A stretch of 64,000 bases of DNA from Rubellimicrobium sp. CFH 75288 (GTDB taxonomy: Bacteria > Pseudomonadota > Alphaproteobacteria > Rhodobacterales > Rhodobacteraceae): contig NZ_WYDP01000019.1 of NCBI RefSeq assembly GCF_009904055.1, forward strand, positions 1 to 64,000. Reading direction: 5' to 3'. Within the stretch, counting starts at the first letter, position 1. Each line of letters starts with the position of its first letter. Below, in pieces: positions 51,369 to 61,509 of this stretch. The notes under the pieces were generated by a model. The model searched no databases and had not been told where the DNA came from. It worked only from the letters and a program-made list of their open reading frames with translations. The position numbers and the translations under genes were made by a program.

Positions 51369-54053
51369 TCATTCGGCCGCCCGGGCCAGGCCGGCCGGCA
51401 GGACGACTCGGAAGGCGGCTCCGCCCTGACCGGGCAGATAGGCGATGGACCCGCCCAGCCGGGCCATGACCTCGCGGCAGATGGCCAGACCGAGTCCGGC
51501 GCCGTCCGGTCCTTCGCGCCAGCTGCCGCCGAGGCGGGTGAAGGATTCGAAGACGAGTTCGCGCTCCTCGGCCGGGATGCCGCGCCCGTTGTCCACGAAG
51601 TCCACGATGACCTCGCCCGCGCGCCGCCGCACGGCGATGCGCAGCTCCGGCGAGGGCGCGTCGCAGTACTTGCGGGCGTTGGAGACGATGTTGATGAAGA
51701 CCTGCGCGAGGCGGTCGAGATCGGTGACGACCGGCACGATCTCGGAGGAGGGGTCGCGGATCACCCGCAGGCCCGATCCGGGCAGCACGCCCGCGGCCGC
51801 CAGCGCCCGGTCGATGACATCCGAGAGATAGCCCTCGCGCCGGTCGAGGCTGAGCCGGCCCTCCTTGAGCACCGACAGGTCCAGGAGGTCGTCGAGCAGC
51901 CGCGTCAGGCGCTGGGCCTCGGCCTCGACGATCCCGGCAAAGCGGCGGCGTTCGTCGGGGCGCAGATCCTCCTCGCGCAGGATGGCCGAAAAGGACCGGA
52001 TCGCGGTCATCGGGGTGCGCAGCTCGTGGCTGATGCGGCTCAGGAAGGCGTCCTTCTGGGCGGCGAGGCGGGTGAGCTTGGCATTGGCCTCGCGCAGCGC
52101 GCGCGCGGTGCGCTCGGCCTCGGCCGACTTCTGCTCGAGCCGGGCGGAATATTCGATGATCTGCTGCGCCTCGCCCGCAACGGCCATGAGGTCGTCCACG
52201 CTGACCTCGCTGCCCTTGGCCAGTCCGCCGACCATCGCATGGGCGGCCGCGGCTCCGACCGATCCGGCCAGTTCGCGCTCGAGCCGGGCGAGGAACACGG
52301 GCGTGGTGTCGGGCAGGTGGCCCGACTTGCCCTGCCGTTCGGCCTCCTCGCGGAAGAGGTCGAGTGCCGCGTCGCGGCCCAGCAGGCGGGAGGCGAAGAC
52401 CAGAAGCGCCTCCGGTTCGGCGGCGGCGCGCCCCAGCGCGCGCGGAGCGGGGCCGCGGTCGAACACGTTGACGAAGCTCTCGCCCTGGAGCCGTTCGAGG
52501 GGGGTGGGGAAGGTGACCAGCGAGACGAGGACGAACAGCCCCGCATTGACGAGGAGCGACCACATCACGCTGTGCAGGAGCGGGTCCAGCCCCTCGATGC
52601 CGAACAGGGCCCGGGGCCGCAGCCAGGACAGGCCGAAGGCGCCCTCGGCCATCACAGAGGCGGGCAGGACGCCGAAGGAGGGCAGGAACAGCGTCCAGGC
52701 CCACAGGGTCGCGCCGGCGGCGAGCCCTGCCGCCGCGCCGCGTGCGGTCGCGCCGCGCCAGATCACGCCCCCGACCATCGCGGGCAGGATCTGGGCGACC
52801 CCGGCAAAGGCGATCAGGCCGATGGCCGAGAGGGCCGTCCCCGCCCCCGTCAGCCGGAAGTACAGATAGCCGAGCGCGAGCACGCCCGCGACCGAGAGCC
52901 GCCGCGCGATCAGGACCACGCGGCGCAGCTCGCCGGCGGTCTGTTCGGCGGGGCGGGCGCGCAGCCAGAGGGGGGCGACGATGTGGTTGGAGATCATCGT
53001 GGCCAGCGCGATGGTCGCCACGATGACCATGGAGGTGGCCGAGGACAGCCCGCCGAGGAAGCTGAGCAGCGACAGCCCCTCCTGTCCCTCCGCCAGGGGC
53101 AGCGTCAGCACGAACAGGTCCGGGTTGGACCCGGCCGGCAGCCGCTCGAGCCCGACCACGGCGATGGGCACCACGAACAGGCTCATCAGGAAGACATAAA
53201 GGGGAAAGGCCCAGCCCGCGACGGCGAGGTGGCGTTCGTCGTCGTTCTCGACGACCATGACCTGGAACATGCGCGGCAGGGTCAGAAAGGCCGCGGCGGA
53301 CAGGAAGATGAGGCCCGCCCAGCGGCCGCGTTCGCCCGTCCACATGGGCACCGGAGCGTTCTCGATCCGGGCGAGCGTCTCGGCCACGCCGCCGGCGAGA
53401 CCCCACACCACGAAGGCCCCCACGGCGAGAAGCGCCACGAGCTTGACGACCGCCTCGACGGCGATGGCGATGACGATGCCGTGGTGGCGCTCGGACGGGT
53501 CGAGGTTGCGCGTGCCGAACAGGACGGTGAAGGCCGCAAGGCCCACGGCCGTCCAGAAGGCGACGAGGCGCAGGTCGCCCGCGACGAGGCCGTTCTCGCC
53601 GCGGTCGGCGATGGCGGCAAAGGACAGGCTGATCGACTGGAGCTGGAGCGCGATATAGGGCGTGATGCCGGCGACCGCGATGGCGGTGACGAGCGCCCCG
53701 AGGGGAGCGGACTTGCCGAAGCGCGAGGAGATCAGGTCGGCGATGGAGGTCACCCGCTGGGTGCGGCCGATCCGCACGAGCTTGCGCAGCGTCCACCACC
53801 AGCCGACCATCACGAGCGAGGGGCCGAGATAGATGGTCAGGAACTCGAGTCCCGAGCGCGCGGCGTAGCCCACGGCGCCGTAGAAGGTCCAGGCGGTGCA
53901 GTAGATGGACAGCGACAGCGTGTAGACCCAGGGCGAGCGCAGCCAGGCGCCGCGACCCTCGCGCTGGCGCCGCTCGGCCAGAAAGGCGACGGCGAACAGG
54001 AGCGCCACATAGGCGAGCGAGGCGGCGACCAGCGTCTCGAAGCCCAGCGTCAC
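51369..54053 (-). CDS. sodium/solute symporter-histidine kinase hybrid
   Basis: This 894-residue sensor has about twelve to thirteen membrane spans in residues 1-510 related to the SSS symporter family (SIYCTAWTFYGAVGYAARSGLEFL, SSATSMVIVATIALATMISN), then a signalling linker with a coiled coil (ARLEQKSAEAERTARALREANAKLTRLAAQKDA) and a kinase: H676 in SHELRTPMTAI, N-box INIVSNARKY, DNGRGI and GAGLGLAICREVM. This is the CbrA-like architecture, which senses and may transport a solute. GTG start overlaps the small membrane protein stop (GTGA). The response regulator two genes upstream is the likely partner. The signal is not evident. Confidence 0.93.
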   Translation of the reverse strand: MTLGFETLVAASLAYVALLFAVAFLAERRQREGRGAWLRSPWVYTLSLSIYCTAWTFYGAVGYAARSGLEFLTIYLGPSLVMVGWWWTLRKLVRIGRTQRVTSIADLISSRFGKSAPLGALVTAIAVAGITPYIALQLQSISLSFAAIADRGENGLVAGDLRLVAFWTAVGLAAFTVLFGTRNLDPSERHHGIVIAIAVEAVVKLVALLAVGAFVVWGLAGGVAETLARIENAPVPMWTGERGRWAGLIFLSAAAFLTLPRMFQVMVVENDDERHLAVAGWAFPLYVFLMSLFVVPIAVVGLERLPAGSNPDLFVLTLPLAEGQEGLSLLSFLGGLSSATSMVIVATIALATMISNHIVAPLWLRARPAEQTAGELRRVVLIARRLSVAGVLALGYLYFRLTGAGTALSAIGLIAFAGVAQILPAMVGGVIWRGATARGAAAGLAAGATLWAWTLFLPSFGVLPASVMAEGAFGLSWLRPRALFGIEGLDPLLHSVMWSLLVNAGLFVLVSLVTFPTPLERLQGESFVNVFDRGPAPRALGRAAAEPEALLVFASRLLGRDAALDLFREEAERQGKSGHLPDTTPVFLARLERELAGSVGAAAAHAMVGGLAKGSEVSVDDLMAVAGEAQQIIEYSARLEQKSAEAERTARALREANAKLTRLAAQKDAFLSRISHELRTPMTAIRSFSAILREEDLRPDERRRFAGIVEAEAQRLTRLLDDLLDLSVLKEGRLSLDRREGYLSDVIDRALAAAGVLPGSGLRVIRDPSSEIVPVVTDLDRLAQVFINIVSNARKYCDAPSPELRIAVRRRAGEVIVDFVDNGRGIPAEERELVFESFTRLGGSWREGPDGAGLGLAICREVMARLGGSIAYLPGQGGAAFRVVLPAGLARAAE

Positions 54054-54310
54054 GGCTCGTCCCCGTCGGCGCCCGACCGCAGCAGCCGCGACAGCAGCGC
54101 CGCGAGCGCGATCAGCACCGCCCAGAGGCCGAACAGGTAAAGGAGGGCCGCGGCGTTGCCGGGTGCGCCCGGCTCGCCCGGAGCGCCCCAGGCGAGCGGC
54201 ACCAGAAGCAGCGCCAGCCCGAGGGCGGGCAGGAGGCGGGCGGCGTCGCGGATGCGTTCGATGCGGTAGCGGCGACGGTCGAGAAAGGGCGGGCGGGGCT
54301 GGCGGGCCAT
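54050..54310 (-). CDS. small membrane partner of the symporter-kinase
   Basis: This 86-residue protein has a basic N-terminus ([28 protein letters not shown]) followed by two membrane spans (about 27-43 and 54-72). It is translated just ahead of the symporter-kinase with overlapping stop and start. Small subunits of this kind accompany SSS transporters and CbrA-type kinases (CbrX or YjcH-like; I infer this from position and layout). An upstream start (17 residues longer) would overlap the response-regulator gene by 50 bases and is less likely. Confidence 0.72.
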   Translation of the reverse strand: MARQPRPPFLDRRRYRIERIRDAARLLPALGLALLLVPLAWGAPGEPGAPGNAAALLYLFGLWAVLIALAALLSRLLRSGADGDEP

Positions 54311-54311
54311 C

Positions 54312-54680
54312 TCATCCCCCGGCGAGGCGGCGCACCTCGGCCACGAGTTCGGCATTCGCAAAGGGCTTGGTCATGAAGCCGGTCGCGCCGAGGCGCAGCG
54401 CCAGGTCGCGGTCGCGCTCCTGGCCGCGGGCGGTCAGCATGAGCACGGGAATGGCCGCCGTGACCGGGTCCGCCCGGAGGTCGCGCAGCACGTCGAAGCC
54501 CGACCGCCCCGGCAGCATGGCGTCGAGCACCACGAGTTCGGGCGCCCCGGCCCGCGCCCGGTCCAGCGCGGTGGCCCCGTCGGCATGCGCGTGGACGGTC
54601 CATCCGGCGCGCGTCAGGATGAAGCTCACCGCCTCGACGATGCTGGGCTCGTCCTCCACGAGCAGGACGCGGCGGGCCAC
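54312..54680 (-). CDS. single-domain response regulator
   Basis: This 122-residue receiver domain has all key residues: E9-D10-E11 acidic pocket, phosphorylation site D53 (VVLDAMLPG), T83 (MLTARG) and K105 (MTKPF). There is no output domain. GTG at 54680 follows GGGAGGAG. It lies upstream of the small membrane protein and symporter-kinase, from which it should receive phosphate; output must be through protein contacts or a phosphorelay. Confidence 0.92.
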   Translation of the reverse strand: MARRVLLVEDEPSIVEAVSFILTRAGWTVHAHADGATALDRARAGAPELVVLDAMLPGRSGFDVLRDLRADPVTAAIPVLMLTARGQERDRDLALRLGATGFMTKPFANAELVAEVRRLAGG

Positions 54681-54752
54681 GACGCTCCTCCCAAGCTGCC
54701 GCTCGGGGGAGTATCGGGGCGGACCCCGGACAAGGCAAGGGTGCGCCGGTCC

Positions 54753-56048
54753 CTAGCGGAGAATGGACGGCTCGCGGCGGCCGGGGCAGCGCTCGCGCAG
54801 GCAGAGCCGGCAGCCGGGTCCGACGGGCCTGAGCGGGACGGCGGCCGTCGCCGGCGGCGTCCCCGGCGCGGGACAGGCGACCATCACCGTCTCGAGGCAG
54901 GGCGTCTCGTCGGGCGCGGCCGGCATCCGGTATTCGGCCACGGCATGGCAGAGAAACCGCGCCCCCTCGGCCTCCGGCATCTCGGCCAGGGCACGAACCG
55001 GGCGGCCGGGCTGGGCGAGCGCCTCGAACAGCGGCCAGAACGGGCAGGCCGCCTCGCGCGGCAGGGCGAAGCCCTCGATCCGACGGCGGTGCAGGAGCGT
55101 TCCGCTCGCATCGGCGATGGCGAGCGCGAAGCGGGGATGGCCGCCCGTCGGCGGCAGCGCGACCAGACGCCGCATCACCTGGACGAGCGGCCGGCCGGTC
55201 CGGCGCGCCAGGCGCACGGGGTCGTGCTCCTCCTCGAGGGCGGCCTGTCCGAAGGGGCCGAGCGGCAGGGCGGCGGCATCCTCGGCGCAGAGCGCGAGCC
55301 AGCGCCTGAGCGCCTCGCCCGCAGGTCCCTCCGGCAGCGGCCCCGCCACGGGCTCGCCGGTCTCGATCTCCGGCAGAAGATGATCGCGTGCATCGAGCCA
55401 CAGTTCCGCCTCGTCGGGCGGAGACAGCGCGGCCGGCACGCTGCGCTCGGGCGCCTCGAGATAGCGCATGAGGGCGCGGCTCGCCTCGGCCAGCGCCTCG
55501 CTGTCGCCGCGGATGTTGGCCAGAAACCGGTCGCGCCAGTCGCGGTCGAGATCGGGATCGTCCGCCAGGATGCCCGACGCCGCGCGGATGGAGGTCACAC
55601 CCGACAGGACACGGTGGAGCGCGGCGGCGAGATCGCGGTCGTGGCTGAGCCGCGCGGCCAGTTCGGTGACGCGCAGGCCCAGCGCATCGATGCGCTGCGC
55701 CTGATGCAGCACCAGACCGGCCCAGCCGGGAAAGCGCTCGGCCATCTCGCGGACGCGGGACGCCTCGGGCGCGGGACGCAGCCCCGCCTCCTCGCCCGAG
55801 GCCGCGGCGGCGCGCAGGGCCTGGAGGCGGGCCGGGTCGGCCACCTCCGCCAGAAGCGCGGGATCGGTGCGCAGAACCCGCGCCAGATCGAGCAGCAGCT
55901 TGCCGCCGATGCGGCGCCGGCCGTGCTCGATGAGGTTCAGGTAGGACGGGGAGATGCCCACCATCTGGGCGAGCTCGGCCTGCCTGAGCCCGATCTCCTG
56001 CCGGCGCTCGCGGATGCGCGCCCCCATCGGTCCCGGTCCGTCGCCCAT
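54753..56048 (-). CDS. XRE/DUF2083 regulator, ScfR/RamB-like
   Basis: This 431-residue regulator has an N-terminal Cro/CI helix-turn-helix ([48 protein letters not shown]), a middle domain and a C-terminal DUF2083-type domain. The end [18 protein letters not shown] has the Cys cluster of short-chain fatty-acid regulators (RamB, PrpR, ScfR), which sense acyl-CoA. It is divergent from accB-accC across 222 bp, which suggests that it may couple acyl-CoA status to fatty-acid synthesis; no operator stands out. Downstream gene is the response regulator, 72 bp away. Confidence 0.86.
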   Translation of the reverse strand: MGDGPGPMGARIRERRQEIGLRQAELAQMVGISPSYLNLIEHGRRRIGGKLLLDLARVLRTDPALLAEVADPARLQALRAAAASGEEAGLRPAPEASRVREMAERFPGWAGLVLHQAQRIDALGLRVTELAARLSHDRDLAAALHRVLSGVTSIRAASGILADDPDLDRDWRDRFLANIRGDSEALAEASRALMRYLEAPERSVPAALSPPDEAELWLDARDHLLPEIETGEPVAGPLPEGPAGEALRRWLALCAEDAAALPLGPFGQAALEEEHDPVRLARRTGRPLVQVMRRLVALPPTGGHPRFALAIADASGTLLHRRRIEGFALPREAACPFWPLFEALAQPGRPVRALAEMPEAEGARFLCHAVAEYRMPAAPDETPCLETVMVACPAPGTPPATAAVPLRPVGPGCRLCLRERCPGRREPSILR

Positions 56049-56270
56049 CGCTCCTCCCTGACGGCGAGACTAGGCCGGCGCGCCCCGGCGCGCCACCGGC
56101 GCCGCAGCGGGGTCGCCACGCGGGACGCCGCCCCGGCCGCTTTGCAAGACGCCCGCCCTTCGCCTATAGCTGCCGGACAACCGGCTCCGGTCGCCCGCCG
56201 TCACGGGGCGCCGGAAGCGCGGGGCGGGGCCGCGGCGACGGTCGAAAGCGAGGGAAGCAAGGGCAGCCAC

Positions 56271-56771
56271 ATGGCCGACAAGGACACGCACGACAGCGAC
56301 GTGAGCTTCATCCGCGCGCTGGCCGAATTGCTGCGGGCCAACGACCTGACCGAGCTCGAGGTCAAGCGCGACTTCGGCGAGAACGACAAGCTGGTGGTGC
56401 GCGTCTCGCGCGGGGGGCCGCCGGTCGTGGCGCAGATGGCCCTGCCCGCTGCCGCGATGCCCGCACCGGCGCCCGCCGCCCCGGCCCCGGCGCCCGCCGC
56501 CGCGGCGGGGCCTGTCCCGTCCGATCCGGCGGCGCATCCCGGCGCGGTGACCTCGCCCATGGTGGGGACGGTCTATCTCCAGCCCGAGCCGGGCGCGCCG
56601 CCCTTCGTCACCGTGGGCAGCCAGGTCAAGACGGGCGACACGCTGCTCATCATCGAGGCGATGAAGACCATGAACCAGATCCCCGCACCCCATGCGGGGA
56701 CGGTCAAGCGCATCCTGGTCGAGGACGGCGCCCCGGTCGAATACGGCGCCCCCCTCGTGATCATCGAATAG
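56271..56771 (+). CDS. accB: biotin carboxyl carrier protein of acetyl-CoA carboxylase
   Basis: This 166-residue AccB carries biotin for acetyl-CoA carboxylase. The biotinylated Lys is in [11 protein letters not shown], following the Ala/Pro-rich flexible linker (residues about 62-88), and the N-terminal helix pair ([22 protein letters not shown]) binds AccC. ATG at 56271 follows AGCAAGGG weakly. Forms an operon with accC, 9 bp apart. The 222-bp upstream gap with the divergent ScfR-like gene holds no other gene. Confidence 0.96.
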   Translation: MADKDTHDSDVSFIRALAELLRANDLTELEVKRDFGENDKLVVRVSRGGPPVVAQMALPAAAMPAPAPAAPAPAPAAAAGPVPSDPAAHPGAVTSPMVGTVYLQPEPGAPPFVTVGSQVKTGDTLLIIEAMKTMNQIPAPHAGTVKRILVEDGAPVEYGAPLVIIE

Positions 56772-56780
56772 GCCGGGCGG

Positions 56781-58136
56781 ATGTTCGACAAGATCCTGAT
56801 CGCCAATCGCGGCGAGATCGCGCTGCGCGTCGTGCGGGCCTGCCGCGAGATGGGCATCCGGTCGGTCGCCGTCCATTCCACGGCCGATTCGGACGCCATG
56901 CACGTGCGCATGGCCGACGAGGCGATCTGCATCGGCCCGCCGCCCTCGGCCCAGAGCTATCTGAGCTTTCCCGCCATCATCTCGGCCTGCGAGATCACGG
57001 GGGCGCAGGCGATCCATCCGGGCTACGGGTTCCTGTCGGAAAACGCGGCCTTCGTGCAGGCGGTGGAGGATCACGGCATCGTCTTCATCGGCCCCTCGGC
57101 CGAGCATATCCGCATCATGGGCGACAAGATCACCGCCAAGGAGACGGCGCGCAGCCTCGGGATTCCGGTCGTGCCCGGATCGGAGGGGGGCGTGCCCTCG
57201 CTGGCCGAGGCGCGGCGGATCGCCGGGGAGATCGGCTATCCGGTCATCATCAAGGCCACCGCGGGCGGCGGCGGGCGCGGCATGAAGGTGGCGCGCGACC
57301 CGGCCGAGCTGGAGCTGGCCTTCGGCACCGCCCGCTCCGAGGCCAAGGCGGCCTTCGGCAACGACGAGGTCTATCTGGAGAAGTACCTGGCCCGGCCGCG
57401 CCACATCGAGGTGCAGGTCTTCGGCGACGGGCGGGGAACGGGCGTCCATCTGGGCGAGCGCGACTGCTCGCTCCAGCGGCGCCACCAGAAGGTGCTGGAG
57501 GAGGCCCCGAGCCCCGCCATCACCGCCGAGGAGCGCGACCGCATCGGGCGGATCTGCGCGGACGCGGTGGCGCGTCTGGGCTATTCCGGGGCGGGCACGA
57601 TCGAGTTCCTCTACGAGGACGGGCAGTTCTTCTTCATCGAGATGAACACGCGCCTGCAGGTCGAGCACCCGGTGACCGAGGCGATCCTGGGCGTGGACCT
57701 GGTGCGCGAGCAGATCCGGGTGGCGGCCGGCCTGCCGCTGAGCTTTGCCCAAGAGGACCTGCGCATCAACGGCCACGCGATCGAGGTGCGCATCAATGCC
57801 GAGAAGCTTCCCCATTTCGCCCCCTCGCCGGGGCGGATCACGCAGTACCATGCGCCCGGGGGCCTCGGCGTGCGGATGGATTCGGCGCTCTATGACGGCT
57901 ACCGCATCCCGCCCTTCTACGATTCGCTCATCGCCAAGCTGATCGTGCACGGCCGCGACCGCCCCGAGGCGCTGGCGCGGCTGGGCCGCGCGCTGGGCGA
58001 GCTGATCGTGGACGGGGTGGACACGACAGTGCCGCTCTTCGAGGCGCTGCTGGAGGAGCCGGCCATCCGCGCAGGCGAGTACGACATCCACTGGCTGGAG
58101 CGATGGCTGCGCGAGAGGATGACGGCCGCCTCGTGA
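56781..58136 (+). CDS. accC: acetyl-CoA carboxylase biotin carboxylase
   Basis: AccC carboxylates the biotin on AccB using ATP and bicarbonate. The 451-residue enzyme has [20 protein letters not shown], the ATP-grasp signature [32 protein letters not shown] and [21 protein letters not shown]. All catalytic residues are present and length is typical. The stop is followed after 25 bp by aat. Confidence 0.97.
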   Translation: MFDKILIANRGEIALRVVRACREMGIRSVAVHSTADSDAMHVRMADEAICIGPPPSAQSYLSFPAIISACEITGAQAIHPGYGFLSENAAFVQAVEDHGIVFIGPSAEHIRIMGDKITAKETARSLGIPVVPGSEGGVPSLAEARRIAGEIGYPVIIKATAGGGGRGMKVARDPAELELAFGTARSEAKAAFGNDEVYLEKYLARPRHIEVQVFGDGRGTGVHLGERDCSLQRRHQKVLEEAPSPAITAEERDRIGRICADAVARLGYSGAGTIEFLYEDGQFFFIEMNTRLQVEHPVTEAILGVDLVREQIRVAAGLPLSFAQEDLRINGHAIEVRINAEKLPHFAPSPGRITQYHAPGGLGVRMDSALYDGYRIPPFYDSLIAKLIVHGRDRPEALARLGRALGELIVDGVDTTVPLFEALLEEPAIRAGEYDIHWLERWLRERMTAAS

Positions 58137-58161
58137 CCGGCCGCGCCGGGGGGGCGCCGGC

Positions 58162-58746
58162 GTGAGGGGAGAGGCGCTGTCCCCGGACCTGCTGCTGCGG
58201 GCCTACCGGACGGGCATCTTCCCCATGGCCGAGAGCCGGGACGATCCCGACGTGTTCTGGGTCGAGCCGCGCCGGCGCGGCGTCCTGCCGCTCGACGGGT
58301 TGCGGATCTCGCGCAGCCTGGCCCGGACCATCCGGCGGGGGCGCTTCAGGGTCACGTTCGATACGGATTTCGAGGGCGTGGTCCGCCTCTGCGCCGACCG
58401 GACCGAGACCTGGATCAGCCACGCGATCGAACGCGCCTATGGCATCCTGCACCGGGAGGGCCACGCCCATTCGGTCGAGGTGTGGGACGGAGACGACCTG
58501 GCCGGCGGCTGCTACGGCGTCGCCATCGGCGCGGCCTTTTTCGGGGAAAGCATGGCCTCGCGCCGGCCCGACGCGTCCAAGGTGGCGCTGGTCGCGCTGG
58601 TGGAGAGGCTGCGGGCGGGCGGGTTCCGTCTGCTCGACACCCAGTTCCTGACGCCGCATCTCGCCTCGCTGGGGGCGGTCGAGGTGGACCGGGCGACCTA
58701 CCGGCGGCTTCTCGCGGAGGCGACGGCGGCGCCGGCGCGCTGGTAG
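58162..58746 (+). CDS. aat: leucyl/phenylalanyl-tRNA-protein transferase
   Basis: Aat attaches Leu or Phe to proteins with N-terminal Arg or Lys, marking them for ClpS/ClpAP. The 194-residue protein has [67 protein letters not shown] and [21 protein letters not shown] start with GGGGCGCCGG before it; the arrangement after accC is common in alphaproteobacteria. Convergent with the DUF2155 gene, 4 bp between stops. Confidence 0.95.
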   Translation: MRGEALSPDLLLRAYRTGIFPMAESRDDPDVFWVEPRRRGVLPLDGLRISRSLARTIRRGRFRVTFDTDFEGVVRLCADRTETWISHAIERAYGILHREGHAHSVEVWDGDDLAGGCYGVAIGAAFFGESMASRRPDASKVALVALVERLRAGGFRLLDTQFLTPHLASLGAVEVDRATYRRLLAEATAAPARW

Positions 58747-58750
58747 GGGG

Positions 58751-59215
58751 TCACGACCTCAGGCAGCGCAGCGCCCAGACGTCGTAGCGCGGATGGTCCA
58801 TCGCATGCAGGGCGGGCGCCGAGGCGATCAGCCAGCCCTGGAACAGGGTCTCGCCGTCGCGCGCGTCGTGGATCGAGACCAGCGCGAAGGCATCGCCCGC
58901 GGGATTGTCGGCCGGGTGGCGGCATTCGGCCATGGCGATCACGAGGCTGCCCAGGCGCGCCTCCTCGCCCTGCCGCAGCTCCAGATCCGCATAGGACCCG
59001 TCGATCTTGTCGAGCACCCGCAGCACGCCGCCGGCGGCCCCCGTTGCGGCGCCGGGCGCGGCCGCGACCCGCTCCGCCGTTGCCTCGTCCGGCCCCTGGA
59101 CGGGGGCCGTCCGCGTGGGCGGCACGAGCGTCAGCCGCTCCTGGGCGGGGGCGGCCGTCGCGGCCAGAAGGCCCGACAGCAGGAGCGCGAGCGGTCCCGG
59201 CATCCTCCCCGTCAT
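58751..59215 (-). CDS. DUF2155 secreted protein
   Basis: This 154-residue protein has a signal peptide (cleavage near AAPAQ, about residue 25) and a DUF2155 domain starting VLRVLDKIDGSYADLELRQGEEARLGSLVIAMAECRHP, ending with a strongly conserved MDHPRYDVWALRC. The two Cys residues probably form a disulfide in the periplasm. Function unknown. It is the last of three overlapping genes (NDUFA12-like, mlaD, DUF2155), an order typical of alphaproteobacteria. Confidence 0.92.
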   Translation of the reverse strand: MTGRMPGPLALLLSGLLAATAAPAQERLTLVPPTRTAPVQGPDEATAERVAAAPGAATGAAGGVLRVLDKIDGSYADLELRQGEEARLGSLVIAMAECRHPADNPAGDAFALVSIHDARDGETLFQGWLIASAPALHAMDHPRYDVWALRCLRS

Positions 59216-59661
59216 CCGTCGCTCCCGGCCGAGACGTATTGCAGCAGGAGGTTGAGCAGGCTGACCGCGCCCTGCGTGTCCACGATCTCGCCTCCGTCCG
59301 GCAGGGCCTCGAAGCTGGCGCCCGGAACGATCTCGACGAAGCTGCCGCCGAGCAGCCCCTCGCTCGCCACGACGGCCGAGGAATCCTCCGGAATGGCAAG
59401 GCCGCCGAGGAGGGTGAGTTCCGTCTGCGCCCGGAACGTCTCCGGATCGAGGCGGATGGCGCTGACGGAGCCGATCTTGACCCCCGCCATGCGCACGTCG
59501 CTGCCCAGGCTGATCCCTTCCACCGAGCGGAAGCTGGCGGTCAGGCGCTGGCCGCCCGCGGGGGCGGCATAGCCGGAGGCCTGAACGGCATAGAGCAGAA
59601 AGCCGAGCGCCGCCGCCACCACGACCGCGCCGGCCGCGACCTCGACGGGGTTTTCGCGCAT
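59212..59661 (-). CDS. mlaD: MlaD family lipid-transport protein
   Basis: MlaD binds phospholipids as a periplasmic hexamer on the inner-membrane MlaFEB complex, moving lipid between membranes. This 149-residue protein has one N-terminal membrane anchor (residues about 8-28) and an MCE domain with VEGISLGSDVRMAGVKIGSVSAIRLDPETF and DSSAVVASEGLLGGSFVEIVPGASFEALPDGGEI. mlaEFB are not here; mlaD separated from them is usual in alphaproteobacteria. Overlaps both neighbours by one and four bases. Confidence 0.92.
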   Translation of the reverse strand: MRENPVEVAAGAVVVAAALGFLLYAVQASGYAAPAGGQRLTASFRSVEGISLGSDVRMAGVKIGSVSAIRLDPETFRAQTELTLLGGLAIPEDSSAVVASEGLLGGSFVEIVPGASFEALPDGGEIVDTQGAVSLLNLLLQYVSAGSDG

Positions 59662-60044
59662 CAGTCGGGTCTCCAGGCTTCGTAGTCGCGCCGTTCCACC
59701 GGAACGGGATTGCGGATGGAGCCGGGGGGCGCGTAGGCCAGATCGGTCCCGGTCAGGTTCGGCAGATGCGGCTTCTCCCAGGGCCGGCGCGGCAGGGGCC
59801 GTTCGGAGGGCGGCTCGTCATACATGCGGTGGAGCCAGCCGAACCATTCGGGCGGCACGCGCGAGGCTTCGGCCTCGCCGTTGTAGACGACCCAGCGGCG
59901 CCGGTCGTCGGCCGTGCGGTAATAGACATGCCCGAACTCGTCCTCGCCCACGCGCAGGCCGTGGCGACGGGTCCACAGGCTGGTGCCGATCGTGGGGCCG
60001 TCCCACCAGGCGAAGATGCGCTTGACGCCGGTCCAGAATCCCAT
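59661..60044 (-). CDS. NDUFA12-like NADH:ubiquinone oxidoreductase accessory subunit
   Basis: This 127-residue protein is the bacterial form of complex I subunit NDUFA12 (B17.2), attached to the peripheral arm. Landmarks are TSLWTRRHGLRVGEDEFGHVYY, RRWVVYNGEAEASRVPPEWFGWLHRMYDEPP and KPHLPNLTGTDLAYAPPGS. The start at 60044 gives the family N-terminus MGFWTGVKRIFAWW. First gene of the three-gene unit. Alphaproteobacteria are the group sharing this subunit with mitochondria (established). Confidence 0.95.
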   Translation of the reverse strand: MGFWTGVKRIFAWWDGPTIGTSLWTRRHGLRVGEDEFGHVYYRTADDRRRWVVYNGEAEASRVPPEWFGWLHRMYDEPPSERPLPRRPWEKPHLPNLTGTDLAYAPPGSIRNPVPVERRDYEAWRPD

Positions 60045-60122
60045 GGGTGCCTCGCCTCCGATGCGCCTTCCTTGCAATGCGGGCCCCCCGGGGTCAACGG
60101 GGCGCGCCCCGCGGCCGGCCGC

Positions 60123-61445
60123 TCAGGCGAGCGATGGCCGGACCTGCAGGAGCGGCATCAGCGCGGCCATGTCCGGCCCCGCATCGCGCCCCGTCACCAG
60201 CCGGCGCAGCGGCAGGAACAGCGCCCGCCCCTTGCGGCCCGTCTCGGCCCGCAGCGCCTCCGTCCAGGCGGCCCAAGTGTCGGGGCCGTAGGGCGGATCG
60301 CCCAGCCGGCGGGCGGCCTCCTCGACAAAGGTGCGGTCCTCGGGCGCGGCGGTGCCGGCATGGCCCTGCGACAGGATGCGCCACCACTCCGCCACCTCGG
60401 CCATGGTGCCGAGATTCTCGCGCAGCGCCTCCCAGAAGGGGGCGCGGAGCGGCTCGGGGATGCCCGCCGCGGCCAGGACGGGGTCCGCTTCGGCCAGAGG
60501 CTTGCGCGCGATGGCGGCGCGGGTGAGCGGCCAGAGATCCTCGGCGTCGAACTTGGTCGGCGCGGCGCCGAAATGCCCGAGGCGGAAACCCTCCACCACT
60601 TCGGCCACCGAGCCGCGCAGCTCCACCGGATCGGAGGAGCCGAGCCGCGCCATCAGCGACAGGACCGCCATCGGCTCCACGCCCCGGGCCCGCAGGTCGC
60701 GCAGCGACAGCGTGCCGAGCCGCTTGGAGAGTCCCTCGCCCCCCGGCCCCGTCAGCAGCGAATGATGCGCAAAGCGCGGCACGGCATGGCCCAGCGCGCG
60801 CAGGATCTGGATCTGGGTTGCGGTGTTGGTGACGTGATCGGCGCCGCGGACGATGTCCGTCACGCCCATCTCCCCGTCATCGACCACGGAGGCGAAGGTG
60901 TAGAGCCATTGCCCGTCGGCCTTGCGGATCACCGGGTCCGACACGCTCTCGGCGTCGATCGAGACGGGTCCGAGAATCCCGTCCTCCCATTCGATCCGGC
61001 CGGGATCGAGGCGGAAGCGCCAGTGCGGCGACCGCTCGGCGCGCAGCCGGGCGCGCTCGGACTCCGACAGGCGCAGGGCGGAGCGGTCATAGACCGGGGG
61101 GCGGCCCATCGAGAGCTGCTTCTTGCGCTTGAGGTCGAGTTCGGCCGGGGTCTCCCAGGCCTCGTAGACCCGCCCCTCGGCCGCCAGCCGCGCCAGCGCC
61201 GCCTCGTAGGCCGCGCCGCGGGCCGATTGCCGCTCCTCGCGGTCCCAGTCGAGGCCGAGCCAGCGCAGATCCTCGCGGATGGCCTCGGCATATTCCTCGG
61301 TCGAGCGGTCTGGGTCGGTATCGTCGAGCCGCAGGATGAAGGTGCCGCCCCGCTGCCGCGCGATGGCATAGTTGAACAGCGCCGCGCGCAGGTTGCCGAC
61401 GTGCAGAAAGCCCGTGGGAGAGGGAGCAAAGCGGGTGGTGGTCAT
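60123..61445 (-). CDS. gltX: glutamyl-tRNA synthetase
   Basis: GltX charges tRNA-Glu (and in some alphaproteobacterial copies tRNA-Gln). The 440-residue class I synthetase has the HIGH-type motif FAPSPTGFLHVGNLRAAL, GTFILRLDDTDPDRSTEEY, and KMSKS-type motif GEGLSKRLGTLSL. ATG at 61445 gives the normal MTTTRFAPSPT start. The C-terminal anticodon-binding part is present. Alphaproteobacteria often have two gltX genes; whether this is the discriminating or non-discriminating copy is not clear. Divergent from the zincin gene. Confidence 0.94.
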   Translation of the reverse strand: MTTTRFAPSPTGFLHVGNLRAALFNYAIARQRGGTFILRLDDTDPDRSTEEYAEAIREDLRWLGLDWDREERQSARGAAYEAALARLAAEGRVYEAWETPAELDLKRKKQLSMGRPPVYDRSALRLSESERARLRAERSPHWRFRLDPGRIEWEDGILGPVSIDAESVSDPVIRKADGQWLYTFASVVDDGEMGVTDIVRGADHVTNTATQIQILRALGHAVPRFAHHSLLTGPGGEGLSKRLGTLSLRDLRARGVEPMAVLSLMARLGSSDPVELRGSVAEVVEGFRLGHFGAAPTKFDAEDLWPLTRAAIARKPLAEADPVLAAAGIPEPLRAPFWEALRENLGTMAEVAEWWRILSQGHAGTAAPEDRTFVEEAARRLGDPPYGPDTWAAWTEALRAETGRKGRALFLPLRRLVTGRDAGPDMAALMPLLQVRPSLA

Positions 61446-61509
61446 GGCGGCTCCGGGATCGGTCCGACCGCCCTTCCACAGCCGCCCGGTTTTGTCCATA
61501 TGGGGCGCC

